DNA of 64,000 bases from positions 41,191,611-41,255,610 of the forward strand of contig NC_092576.1 in the NCBI RefSeq assembly GCF_037975245.1. Reading direction: 5' to 3'. Positions 50,960 through 61,600 of this stretch are shown here, in pieces; position 1 is the stretch's first letter; every line of letters begins with the position of its first letter. This DNA is from Apostichopus japonicus. Lineage: Eukaryota > Echinodermata > Holothuroidea > Aspidochirotida > Stichopodidae. The position numbers and the translations under genes were made by a program. The notes under the pieces are model-generated. The model did not search any database. It had not been told where the DNA came from and worked only from the letters and a program-made list of their open reading frames with translations.

Positions 50960-52140
50960 AAAATTTAATGAAAGGTTTCTTAATTTTTGGCAAGAAAAGT
51001 TTCTCTTGTCCACTGAACGGAAAGAGCACATTTTAGTGTTCTGAGTGTAAGTAACACACAGGAAAGACTATTAGTCAATGGCAATAACTTGGCAATATTT
51101 TTTTTTTTTTTTTGACCACTGAAGGCTTCAAGAGAAATGGAAATGTTACTATTGAAATTTAATGAAAGGTTTCTTAATTTTTGGCAAGAAAAGTTTCTCT
51201 TGTCCACTAAATGGGAAGAGCACATTTTAGTGTTCTGTGTGTAACTAACACACAGGAAAGACTATTATTCAATGGCAAAAACTTGGCAATAACGTTGTTG
51301 TTTTTCTCCACTGAAGGCTTCAAGAGTAAATGGAAATATCAAAAGTGAATGAAAGATATTATTTCTGGCAAGATATTTTTCTTGTCTTTGAAATGGGAAA
51401 GCAAATTTTAGTGTTTTGCATGTAACACACACAGGAAAGACTAAGTCAATGGCAATAGTTTGTATGTAACATACATACAGTAAATGGAAGGTAAATATCA
51501 AAACAGAATGAAAGATGTTATATTTTGCAAGTTTTTTTTTGCTTGTCTCCTGAATGGGACCGCAAACTTTAGTGTTTTGCATGTAACACACACAAGAAAG
51601 ACTAAGTCAATAATTTGTATGTGGAATACATACAGTAAATGGAACGTAAATATCAAAAGTGAATGAAAGCTTCCTTGTTTATTAGGAAGATACTTTTTCT
51701 TGTCTCCTAAATGGGAAAGCACATTTAAGTGTCTTGCGTGTAACACACAGGAAAGACTATAAGTCAACGGTAGTAACTTGTATGTGACATACATACATCA
51801 AAGGCTTCAGAGTAAATGGAAACATAAATATCAAAAGTTTATGGAAGATTTTATTTTTGGCAAGATATTTTTTGGCTCCTGAATAGGAGAGCACATTAAA
51901 GTATTTTGAGTGTAACACATACAGGAAAGACTAAGTCAATGACAATAATATGTATGAGGCATACATTTATAAAAGGCCTTGAGAGTACATGTAAATATGA
52001 AAAGTGAATGACAGTTTCCTTTTTTTTGGGCAAGATAATGTTTTTGTCCCCTGATTGGGAAAGCACATTTTAGAGTTCTGCTTGTAGAACAGACACATGA
52101 AAGACTATTAGTGACTGGTCACTGGCAAGATGCAAGATAC
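50960..52140. repeat. Diverged 150-190-bp tandem repeats inside the transposon
   Basis: About seven units, starting near 50,969, 51,159, 51,341, 51,507, 51,661, 51,838 and 52,006. Each begins AATGAAAGNTT-like, then a TTTGGCAAG and T-rich stretch, CTTGTC, GGGAAAGCACATTTTAGTGT and a TAACACACAGGAAAGACTA block. The open frames of 60-108 codons here come from the repeat and are not genes. Confidence 0.8.
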
Positions 52141-52743
52141 CTTTCTATATTGGCAGTTCTTCAGTAGGACATTACATTCCAATGGCAAGCTTATAAATGA
52201 ATAGATTTTAGGAATTTTTTTCTTTTACCACCAGTAAAATCTTCCACTAAGTAATAAATCATCAATTCCCAAGTGAAAGCCCCATGATTTGACAAAGTAA
52301 ATCAACATGATGCTTTTGTTCTTGAAATGCCCAAGTTTGACTATTTAAGTATTGCAAGCCAATTCACTTCACTAATGATGCCTCAAATTACTCCACCTAC
52401 TTTCCCTGCTTTCTTCCCATCCCCTTTGTTTTCCCCCTTACCCCCCCTTCCTTCCCTCAAGTACACTAATACTTACATCTGAATGTTGCATACACTACCG
52501 ATAAAAGTGACAGTAGATGATGGCATTTTAGTTAGCACTCTACACCATGTTGTTGCATAGTACGGCTGCACTGAACAAAACAAAAAAAGAGTTAATGATA
52601 TTCATTAAAGAGAAGTTTTTAAAGATAAAGACTCCCAATACTGTAAGTTCTAAATACCTGCAGACAATATGAGAAAGATCATTACTACAAAAACAACATT
52701 CAAGAACTGTTGTATCCTTGTATAAAATACATAAAACATTTTA

Positions 52744-53560
52744 CTAATGCATATCCTCAGAATCTGAGTCTGAAGCAGTGAATGAAGTAGGAATATGACC
52801 TGGAGAATGAAATGGATGGTCCACATCACTGTCCGACTCTGATGTGGTATAGTCAGAGCTGCTTTCTACTTCACCTATGTCACTTACTGCTCTGCTGGTC
52901 TCCAACCTATTTTTGCAATTTAAGCATGAACATGATGGTCCACAACTTGTCTCCATCCTAACACACTTGCATCTCTTAGAACTGCAGCCTGTCTTACATT
53001 TGCAACCAGTTTTCAAGAAATGGGTTACTTCTGCAATATGTGATAAATTCTCTGGAGTATCCCAAATAGCCTGTAACCCTGTGTCTATCTTCTTCCAGCC
53101 ATAACTTGACACATCAGGGACTATAACTTTACCTGAGCATGCTTGTGCCCAAAGCTGAGAAGTCCAACAACAGCGTAGCCAATGATAATACAAGGCTGAT
53201 GCAGATGGCATCCAGTATGACTCATCAGAAATACGATGAAAATGACCTTCACGAATCTTCGAAACAAAAGCTTTGTGATGGTATAGTACATTTATTTCTG
53301 GTGTGTACAAAGAGTGAAAAAGTTCTTCGGGATTATCCTCTGAAAATCCACCTGCATGAGTCTGGAAGTAAACTGAGCCAATAAGTCTATAAAATGCATA
53401 TATACCTTCCTCTGAATGACAAGAATCAGCCAGCAGAAGTCCAGGCTGGACGCCACCTGTAATAAATTTGGCGTGCCGCAAGAAAGCTTTGAGGAAAGTC
53501 AATTTGGACTGCCCCTTGAAAAATGAAACATAATTACAACCGCTACAAATAAAACCATTT
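52744..53560 (-). CDS. Academ-like transposase, C-terminal part with CXC domain
   Basis: In the frame one base off from the large upstream frame. Starting near 53,560 it reads through ICSGCNYVSFFKGQSK, the equivalent of the FTGCDxxSxFxGKGK block that closes the XPG-like domain in related proteins. A middle segment follows with SASALYYHWLRCCWTSQLWA. Next is a cysteine-rich tesmin/TSO1-like CXC motif (about residues 167-197 counted from 53,502) with CKCKTGC, RCKC and SCSCLNC. The tail is acidic and Ser-rich and ends at TAG/TAA near 52,744. CXC domains bind DNA in LIN54/tesmin, so DNA binding at the element ends is plausible. No ATG begins this segment. It belongs to the same protein as the upstream frame. 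Confidence 0.8.
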
Positions 53561-56500
53561 CCAAGAAAGATGGAGCAAGTTCCAGTCTGTCACCAAGAGA
53601 CTGAAGGTCAAAGTCTTTCAAGAGTGAAGAACAAATATCACCAACCAACACAAACAAGTCATTCCTGAATTGCTTTCTAAGCTGTACATACACAAATTTG
53701 TTAGCAAAAATAGACTGCATGAAGGGAAGACCAATATGAAAAGTGTCTCGATCTGGACTGAATATAACAATGCTTTTACAGGTTGTTTTACTAGCATGGA
53801 ACCAAGCACGTGAATCGCCTTCTTCATGGTCAGAAAATAGAGAAGGAACAAAGGACACAGTACCATCAATTAGTTCACTGGCTTTGTCTGTATGTTCGCC
53901 ATCAAACCCTCCAGCAGTCACTAGTCTCCCAGGACAGGTGTCAACCAATTGAGCAATCTGCATAACCTCATGTGATAAGAATGATACAAGAAGGCGTTTC
54001 TGTGTTCGGTTCGATATAAATTGTGTCCAATTTCCAGGCTTAGGTGTAGAAGATGAAATTATTGTAATGCAATCATCACTATGAGATGCATTAGAATGCT
54101 CATCTCGACGCTGACGCTCTATGTCTTTGGGCAAAACACCATGCCTTCCAGGATGGTCAAAAATGATGTGAACCTCAGAAGCCTTCAAAAAACGAACTGC
54201 TGAAACAACCCACTGCTTATATAAAAATGAAGCATAGTCACCAAATGTCTTGTGACAATCGAGGGGTCTTGTGAGGTTGATCATGAACATACCTTCCATA
54301 ATTACACAAACACCACCAGATGAAAGATGTTCATGACAAGGCTTTTCACAAAAAGTCTGTGGAAACCTTTTCTGCAGAAAAGAGGCAGAAGCTGCCTTGT
54401 TACCTTTGTTTGGGATGCCATCACTGTCACAGATGGCCCTAGGAAGAGGAATAAACTGGTTAAGGGAAGACACTGCAGCATTGTTGCTTTTAGAACATGC
54501 TACCTGCTTTCGAAGACAAGCAATTTGCAGCTTATGATCTTTCAGTTCTTGGCGCTTCTTGATCGTTGTTTTCTTCTTATCTGCAAAAGTGTGAAGGTTC
54601 CTTCGCTTTCTGGAGGGTTTAGCAGAAGCTTCTGCTATTATAAAACATGACACATAGGAAATAAAGTCTGCCTCACCAACTGAATAGAAAGTAGTAAGAT
54701 CAGTAGTAACAAGGGGGCTTGCCACCTTCTCATCAAACAAATGGACAAGGGCTACTCGATCTGAGACGCTAAACACTTTAGACTGTCTTAATTTTTCTAG
54801 ATAGCATCGAATATTGGACTCTATCACAGAATGGTTGGCTGAATCAACTTCTAAAGAACTACGGAAAGGCTTCACCTGCTTTGCCAAGTTATTGGTTACA
54901 CGTGACCTGAAAGGTAAATAATGCATTAGTCGATTGAGTCCTTGAGGATCGGTTGCATTCATGGCCATTTTCATGTCTTTGTTTATGCACATCTCATGAG
55001 CCTCATCTAGCGCTACACACTGATTATGGTTGCCACTGAGACTGACAGCAAAAGCACCTGCTTCAAGATGACGTAAAACATAACTTGGGCAAGTTTTTAA
55101 AGTTGCAATGTGGATGGGAACTACTCTTAGATAATTGGTTCGATTCATCGCATGAAATAATGGACACATCTGGCGAACACATGCACCTCTAAGACTAAAA
55201 TCCCTAGATCTGATAGACATATACAAACCTCCATAAAACATCATGTCTCTCGAAAAAAAATTTGACCAGAACTGAAAGGTTGTGTCTGACATACACTTTG
55301 ACTGAACAAATTCCTTAAAGGTAAGGTAAACAGCCTCAAGATGTTCCATCAATGAACTATTGAAAATAGTTGGAAACAGATTAGACTTCTTCTGCCCAAT
55401 CTCTTTCTCTAGTAGAGTAAAGAAAGATTGGTCAAGTCTAGACTCATCCGAAATATACAAATGAAGAATGTGCCTATACAGTGCCTCCCATGCCTGCAAA
55501 AGAAAGTGATGGGTTTTCTTAAACCCAGAAGCAAAAAGAACAGTTTGCAGGGTTTTACCCTTATGAAACTGGGACAAAAGTGTCTTCAGTCCAGCATCTG
55601 AGTACAACTTCATTAAAGGTGGTTGACTGTTTTTCAAGAGGTGCCACTCTCCCAAATATGGGATTACCCAGTCCAGTTCTTCGCCGTACAGTCGTTTCAA
55701 GTTAAGGATGACATCATATGTTTTACAGTCACCAGCAACAACCAAGTGCTGTATCTGCGAACCAACTTGGTGCTTCCGATAAAGTATGTCTAAAACATTG
55801 AGAATAGTTTGCTGACTTTCAGCTGGCTCAGGTAGGATGGAAATATAATGGACTGTTGACTTCTCTGTGGGAAAATCCAGGTCTGTAAAACATGTTTTCA
55901 GATCTGGCATGACAATGTCTGGATGTCTAGAGTATTGCAACTGCTTGACAAGCATGTAATAGAAAACTTTCCTTTCAAAACAGGAGAGAGCAGTTGCTTC
56001 ACTTTCAGCGAGAGAAAAATCACTAACTGAAAGGACACGAAAAGGATTCCTAAAAGACATTACTGCTGAATAAGTTTGGTTTGATGAGGCTTGGTAATCC
56101 CTGATGTCATCAACTGATAAATTACTGCATTGACCTACTCTATTATAACTATGTACTGCCTTACCTGCAGCACTGCCAATAGAAGTTGTAACAGGCAACG
56201 GTTCAACAGACTGAACAGATTTTCCATGAAAACCCCTATTGGCCTGACCAACTTTGTCAGATGCATAAGCACTATTTCTATCGATGTTGTCCACTGATGC
56301 CACACAGAAACTGTTTGAAAGAATAACTGGCTTATCATTCATTTCAGCCTTTGAAATGGTGGTTTGAAAACGAAGGAAAGTGCTTTTAGACACAGTTATA
56401 CCAAAGTTTGAGAGGTAATTGAAGCATAAAGTTGAGGAAGATGTAAACCGATCAACCAGGTCAGAAATAGCCATGTGAAGATGACTAAAACAAGATTCAT

Positions 56501-57809
56501 TAGTTGTATACAAAAGACTGCAGACAATAAAGTAACGTTTCATTAACTTTGACCGACTGACTGCCTCGGATGGATGAGTATCAGAAAGAAAGTGCTCACT
56601 CCAGTTAAATCTGCTATTAAAATGGGTTGCTGAAAGTTCTGATGTACCTTGTGTGCATGCTACAACAAAATTCCAGACGACAGCAGGAATACGTTTAATT
56701 TCAGATACAAAATCAAATGTATCCAAACTGTACGATGTGGACCTGTCCTGAGAAATAATATCTCTAGCACTTGCAGACAAGTTTTGATTAATTTCACTTG
56801 AAATGTCAGAAAGATGCATGTTCCACAACGATGATACTGAAGTAGAAGGTGCTGGTTCAGCTTGAACAGCTTGAGACGATTTCTGATTGTATAAGGTAAG
56901 GTGAAGAGCTGTACACAGATCAGTTCCATGCCTTCTCATCATAGTTCCACACCTGTTATTTCCTTGAATACAAGAATTAATGATACATTCACCTATTGCT
57001 GACCTCACTGAAGACAGAAATAAATGGAGAGAACTGTGGGAAGAAGCTATCTGTGCCTCTAAACCCTCAGACGACACAACTTCCTTAAACTTAAAACAGT
57101 AGTCATTAAAGGCATTTTGAACTAGCAATGCCTTGTCATTGAGTAATGCTGTACCAATCTCAGATAAAGTATGAGCAAAAGCAAAGTCATCCACTGAATC
57201 AATAAAACCAGCGGAAGAGGCTTCAATGAAAAGCCGTAGCAGAGATGACAAGTATGGCTTACTGCTACGATTGAATGCAATGAATTTCTGGCCTTTACAA
57301 TACCTAGTAACAGAAGCATGACAAACAGTACATAAGTTGAAAGTTGCTTCACCTTTTAACTCTTCCTTTTGCATGACATCCACAGAATATGATCGAGCAG
57401 CACTAACATTACTACACAAGTTAAGACATGACTTTGCTGATCCACACAATGTACAATGCTTGACAGAAGACTGGTTATAAATACTGCAGTAATGATGGTG
57501 ACATAATGTGGCAATGATGGTTGATGGAGTAGCACTTTCTGGTGAAAAATCTAAGCCATACAACTGTAAAACTTCAGCAGGAAAAGATATTAAATTTGTG
57601 CACCCCTCCAAAGCACAACTCTGAGATAATGATCTTTTAACACCACGCTTTGAACTATGTTCAGAATCTGTGGCGTGGTGTTTCTTGCAAGCTTGACAAA
57701 TGCAGTCATCATCACTGCAATTCACAGCCCGGAGATTAATAACTGTTTGAGCATGTCTGGGTAATGCTTGCCCAGTGTGCCAGTATCGTGGCTTTTCTTT
57801 CAAACAAAC
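53499..57809 (-). CDS. Academ-like transposase with XPG/FEN-like nuclease
   Basis: About 1,436 codons, open from 57,809. There is no early ATG, so the start is probably supplied by splicing or lost. Residue numbers count from 57,803. Residues 34-161 hold paired cysteines and histidines (C34-C39, C117-C120, C158-C161), fitting a Cys-rich zinc finger. The core (about 440-950) carries VDNID (504-508) with a later GFHG, AGDCKTYD (690-697) followed by GEWHLLKN, and ALDEAHEMCINKD (931-943). These are candidate D, D and E catalytic positions, similar to DUF6589-type proteins. Residues about 1195-1355 form an XPG/FEN-like PIN nuclease: IIFDHPG, DHEEGDSRAWFH and FSPDRDTF, with acidic residues D1216, E1327/E1328, D1330, D1351 and D1353. 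The frame leaves homology after LAPSFL (about 53,560) and stops at 53,499. The remainder continues one base away. Confidence 0.85.
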   Translation of the reverse strand, partial: VCLKEKPRYWHTGQALPRHAQTVINLRAVNCSDDDCICQACKKHHATDSEHSSKRGVKRSLSQSCALEGCTNLISFPAEVLQLYGLDFSPESATPSTIIATLCHHHYCSIYNQSSVKHCTLCGSAKSCLNLCSNVSAARSYSVDVMQKEELKGEATFNLCTVCHASVTRYCKGQKFIAFNRSSKPYLSSLLRLFIEASSAGFIDSVDDFAFAHTLSEIGTALLNDKALLVQNAFNDYCFKFKEVVSSEGLEAQIASSHSSLHLFLSSVRSAIGECIINSCIQGNNRCGTMMRRHGTDLCTALHLTLYNQKSSQAVQAEPAPSTSVSSLWNMHLSDISSEINQNLSASARDIISQDRSTSYSLDTFDFVSEIKRIPAVVWNFVVACTQGTSELSATHFNSRFNWSEHFLSDTHPSEAVSRSKLMKRYFIVCSLLYTTNESCFSHLHMAISDLVDRFTSSSTLCFNYLSNFGITVSKSTFLRFQTTISKAEMNDKPVILSNSFCVASVDNIDRNSAYASDKVGQANRGFHGKSVQSVEPLPVTTSIGSAAGKAVHSYNRVGQCSNLSVDDIRDYQASSNQTYSAVMSFRNPFRVLSVSDFSLAESEATALSCFERKVFYYMLVKQLQYSRHPDIVMPDLKTCFTDLDFPTEKSTVHYISILPEPAESQQTILNVLDILYRKHQVGSQIQHLVVAGDCKTYDVILNLKRLYGEELDWVIPYLGEWHLLKNSQPPLMKLYSDAGLKTLLSQFHKGKTLQTVLFASGFKKTHHFLLQAWEALYRHILHLYISDESRLDQSFFTLLEKEIGQKKSNLFPTIFNSSLMEHLEAVYLTFKEFVQSKCMSDTTFQFWSNFFSRDMMFYGGLYMSIRSRDFSLRGACVRQMCPLFHAMNRTNYLRVVPIHIATLKTCPSYVLRHLEAGAFAVSLSGNHNQCVALDEAHEMCINKDMKMAMNATDPQGLNRLMHYLPFRSRVTNNLAKQVKPFRSSLEVDSANHSVIESNIRCYLEKLRQSKVFSVSDRVALVHLFDEKVASPLVTTDLTTFYSVGEADFISYVSCFIIAEASAKPSRKRRNLHTFADKKKTTIKKRQELKDHKLQIACLRKQVACSKSNNAAVSSLNQFIPLPRAICDSDGIPNKGNKAASASFLQKRFPQTFCEKPCHEHLSSGGVCVIMEGMFMINLTRPLDCHKTFGDYASFLYKQWVVSAVRFLKASEVHIIFDHPGRHGVLPKDIERQRRDEHSNASHSDDCITIISSSTPKPGNWTQFISNRTQKRLLVSFLSHEVMQIAQLVDTCPGRLVTAGGFDGEHTDKASELIDGTVSFVPSLFSDHEEGDSRAWFHASKTTCKSIVIFSPDRDTFHIGLPFMQSIFANKFVYVQLRKQFRNDLFVLVGDICSSLLKDFDLQSLGDRLELAPSFLEMVLFVAVVIMFHFSRGSPN

Positions 57810-59326
57810 CTTACATGGTCATGCACCTGGTCTTTCAGGGTGCAAAATTTGGCAAGAACTTTCTTTGGGCATTGCGATATACTGTCCATATACAAAACAT
57901 GAAAAAGTAAGCAAGATTTTAAGGAATTAAAAAGCAGTATTTAAATTACTGAGCTAGCGTCATGCTAGAAACTGCTTGGTGAATAATGCTAACAAACATT
58001 TGTCAAAACTCTTAAAGGTTAAACAATAACTAACTACTACAATACCTATCAGAGAAAGCACCTTCCAGTAAATACAATGTGTTTAAATCTAGTTGTCAGC
58101 CAAGCAATGTCACACTCTGATCCCTTAAGTAAAAACAATTAGTCTAATTGTAATAGCACAAAATATCAAAGGGGAAGCAGTATATAGCAAGCTGGTAATA
58201 TTTCTGTGTCTGTATATTGTCTACCTAACTACATTTAAAGCATACAGTAGGGCCTAAGGCCTTAACTTAAAGTGATGGATCCAGCTACTGTAGTTCAAGT
58301 ATTACTGCTGCTGCCAGTAGTATTATAACTGGGCTATGACCTTAAATAATACAATGTACAAAGGCGTTCTGCTACTATCGTATTTTAAATGCAGTCCAAA
58401 TCTTCTCAACCTCAGGCCTTAGAAATATTACCAAAGGACAGGACGTAGGCTAAGGACTAGAATGGCTGAAGCCATTATTAATATTGGACTTGGCTATGCC
58501 TAATTACTTAATTTATCAGTCTTAGGCCTACTGTAACTGTAGAAGTAGTATTCTATTACTATTTACAAGGGCCTAGTACCACTACTAGTAGTAGTAGTAG
58601 TACGTCATACTGTCAGTCACTGTCAGTAGCCTTGAAGGCCTACTAAAACTGAGACCTGCTGGTAGTAAAGATGGCCGAGAGCCAGTGTTTAGCCGAGGAT
58701 AATTATAAGTTCAAGACTTAGTGCCTATAGGATACAGTAGTAGCACTAGTAACTTAGGTACTAGCCTACTACTACTAGAACTAATATTCTAATATTAATA
58801 AATTATCATTAGTACAGTGATGTACTAGGCCTCACTTCCAGTAATATATAGGCTATTACTAGTTATTACTGTCCGCTATGCCCTCGAAATTTTAACTATT
58901 AGGTAGGCCTAAGTAGTACCGTAACATGTCAACTACCTGATTTTTTTTCATATTAACGCACAAAATGAGGGGAATCTAGGTCTATACGGACTAGTAACTT
59001 CACTATAAATACGAGACGTTGCAAATGTTGCACTAGCACACACTACATAGTAACCATTTAGAGCTAGGTTGCACGTTATAGGATATGGTGTTTTCGTGTA
59101 TTGTTGTATTATGTACGTTAGGATACAGAAATTTGAGGCAACCAAAACCCAATAGGGCACTACTTTCGTTGACCAAAAAATCACTCTTTTCGGGAGAGTT
59201 ACAACTTTTCTGACAAAAATGAGTAAGATTTAAGCTTAAATATTACAAAAATGCTATTTTTACGGTAAGAGGTTGTCTAAGACGCGAAAGTCACATAACG
59301 ATAGACGTCGACTCGATTTGACTTAC
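57810..59326 (-). other. Probable intron and leader of the transposase gene
   Basis: Noncoding, with many CTAG/TAGTAG runs near 58,570-58,790 and TAGGCCTA words. On the - strand it begins with GTAAGT (59,326-59,321) after the exon at 59,500. A weak acceptor at 57,810 (TAAG before GTTTGT) would join in phase 0, but lacks a pyrimidine tract. The bases just upstream encode a further PCK in frame after a TGA at 57,819-57,821. Confidence 0.4.
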
Positions 59327-59500
59327 CTTTATGTTTTCACGTTGGTCGTCGAAAAGAAAATGCACTGTTCTAGTGGGAAAATCTTCGTTTATTTCCGGAA
59401 ATGATCGTATTTGAGTCTCTAATGTATCCAGTATCGATCTACGATACTCGTGAACCCGAATTACATTGGGATGTCTGCGAATTTTGCCGATTACATCCAT
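59327..59500 (-). CDS. Probable first exon of the transposase gene
   Basis: An ATG at 59,500 opens a 58-codon frame: MDVIGKIRRHPNVIRVHEYR, then a helical stretch ending FLFDDQRENIK. Directly after lies a textbook GTAAGT donor. It lies about 125 bp inside the element's right end, on the same strand as the transposase and 5' of it, where a first exon is expected. The phase is 0, matching the open frame at 57,809. Domain unknown. It may be a DNA-binding or dimerisation leader. Confidence 0.55.
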
Positions 59501-59607
59501 ACATGGAAGTAGCGAACCGAAGTCCGTAGAACCGGATTTGCGCGAAACAATTACTTCCGTGTCAAGTAGCTGTGCTCGAAAATTTGCTAGTAACGGTCAT
59601 ATATTGA

Positions 59608-59624
59608 GGTCAGACTTCCAACTG
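59608..59624 (-). repeat. Right terminal inverted repeat
   Basis: GGTCAGACTTCCAACTG, the exact reverse complement of 48,645-48,661, followed by the TTTA duplication. Confidence 0.92.
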
Positions 59625-59628
59625 TTTA

Positions 59629-60745
59629 AGACGATTGTGAAAACTGTCATTTTGTCTGTTTATGAATGGAAGCTGCTCACGTTTGGGACTTGTGCTTGGA
59701 ATTCGTATTTAATGCATGGATTATTTTGAATGTGAGTGTGGATCCAATCGTAAGTAATATATTGCTGAAACAAAGCGATCTTATTGAGCCTATCAAACTA
59801 GAGCACTATCGGAGCAAAACTTATCCGATCATCTGAGTTTATTTGTAATGTTAGGATGTTACGGTCTTCATACCCAAGAAACAATTTATCAGGTTAAGTC
59901 AGCATTTTTATTTATCGACAGTTGTAAAATAACCATAATTATTTACTTCGTCTATTAAGCTTTCCATCAATACCAATAATCTCAAATTGCTTATTACAAG
60001 AATATACAAACAGAGTAAGAAAGCCATATAAATCAAAGAAAAACAGGGACAGCGTGGCAATGTTTTCCACATGTAAATGAGCCAGCTGAATTATTCAGCA
60101 TTCCACAGAGTCACCTCTATCACAATAGGAAGATGGGGGACAGAAACATCTTCATTACCCTCGCTTTACAAAGGGTGTTCATTCTTACATTCTGTCATAT
60201 TCACCCCTACTCCTACTTCAGTGGTAAAATATTGAATCTAACTATGTAGAAGACTTAATGTAATGGTGTAGAAATATTTTACAATATGAGTAAGGTATGT
60301 AAATTAAAATAGAAAACGTGTAAAATGCTTAAGTACGTCATAATGTTATGCTTTCTTTTAAGTAACTCTTCAATTAATATATCGCAAAAGTGGTAACAGT
60401 TCTGTTATCCATTTTTTACCTTAATGCATTAGGAACATTACCAGATAATATATTTCTGCGATGGCTATCATTTCAGTACATACGTTCCTAATATTACTTC
60501 CGAAATTGTTAGCTAGAGAATAACAGAAAAAAGTAATTCAGTTTTTTCGCTCTCCTGTTACCTTTAATAGTGTTTTTATCTACAAAACTTACATTAAATT
60601 AGTACTATACTCCTCCAATAAATTCCATATGTGAGGTCAAATATTGCAAATGAAGGTAGCTTTATAGATTTCAGAGATAATTAAGTAACATACACCAATC
60701 AAACCGCTGAACGTTTAGATTAAATTACACGTAGCAAGGTCAATA
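59629..60745. repeat. Continuation of duplicated block (third copy of P/Q start)
   Basis: Aligns with 15,700-17,541 and 21,580-22,550, resuming exactly where the 11-kb element split it. It breaks off at GGTCAATAG, where the LINE begins. Noncoding. Confidence 0.85.
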
Positions 60746-60885
60746 GGTGGAAGGTACCTATTTGGTCGTTGAAGCGTATACATGTACTTTTTCGGAGCTT
60801 TTGCAATTCTTTCTTTTTTGGGATCGTTTTTTTTTCTATCAAACACCTTGTGATTCGTTTAGTTGTTTATTTGGAGTTATTTTTG

Positions 60886-61600
60886 TCTGTTCCTGTCATT
60901 CCGCATATTTTTGTTGTTCAATCTGTGCTGTCTTTTGTCTTGTGTCGGTGCTGTCCGTGGTTTAAGGTCTGTAGCGTCAGTGTATCCTATCGTTCAGTGT
61001 ATAGTCTATGTTGAGCCTAAGCTGCTAATCGTGAGTATCGTTTTTCCGCGTTCGCGGGTTTTTCTGTGCCTTAGTGTATTCGTTATTATTGTCTGTTCCT
61101 GTCATTCTGCATGTTTATGTGTTCAATCTATGCTGCTTTTCGTCTTCTTTCAGTGCTGTCCGTTTTTTTTTTTAGGTCGGTAACGTCAGTGTATCCTTTC
61201 GTTCAGTATATTGTCTCTGTTAAGCGTAAGCTGCTAATCGTGAGTATCGATTTTCTGTGTTCACGGGTATTCTATGCCTCAGTGTATTCGTTATTTATTG
61301 TCTGTAACTTTCATTCTGCATGTTTTTGTGTTCAATCTGAGCTGTTTTTGTCTTGTTTCAGTTCTGTCCGTGGTTTTAGGTCTGTAGCGTCAGTGTATCC
61401 TATCGTTCAGTGTATAGCCTATGTTGAGCCTAAGCTGTTAATCGTGAGTATCGTTTTTCCGCGCTCGCGGGTTTTTCTGCGACTTAGTGTATTCGTTACT
61501 ATTGTCTGTTCCTGTCATTCTGCATGTTTATGTGTTCAATCTGTGCTGTTTTTCGACTTAGTATTTTTGTTATGGTTGTGCCTGATCGTTTAGTCCGCTG
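60886..61600 (+). repeat. Tandem roughly 206-bp monomers in the LINE 5' region
   Basis: TCTGTTCCTGTCATTC-like words recur at 60,886, 61,092, 61,301 and 61,505. GTAGCGTCAGTGTATCC-like words recur at 60,971, 61,180 and 61,384. The spacings are 204-209 bp. Open frames of 70-160 codons arise from the repeat and are not credible proteins. The arrangement resembles promoter monomers of some LINEs. Confidence 0.85.

Larger units (their letters stand above)
48645..59624 (-). mobile_element. Academ-like DNA transposon, 10,980 bp, with TIRs and TTTA duplication
   Basis: Both ends carry CAGTTGGAAGTCTGACC as a perfect 17-bp inverted repeat. TTTA flanks the element at 48,641-48,644 and 59,625-59,628. The interrupted host sequence (GAAAC-TTTA-AGACG) is found intact, as GAAACTTCAAGACG, in block P near 15,695. 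Inside lie about 4.1 kb of noncoding and repetitive DNA on the left and a - strand gene from about 59,500 to 52,744. The gene has a DDE-like core, an XPG-like nuclease and a CXC domain. A 4-bp duplication with an XPG-bearing transposase matches Academ as I know it; the exact lineage is inferred. A 2-bp duplication with one extra TIR base pair is formally possible. Confidence 0.9.

Noticed and set aside
50980-51794. Several 80-108-codon frames on the - strand with repeated CVLLTLRTLK-like peptides
   Set aside because: Produced by the transposon's internal tandem repeat.
60747-61593. Cys/Val/Phe-rich open frames of 70-160 codons, membrane-protein-like
   Set aside because: They repeat with the 206-bp LINE monomers and have no conserved start or domain.
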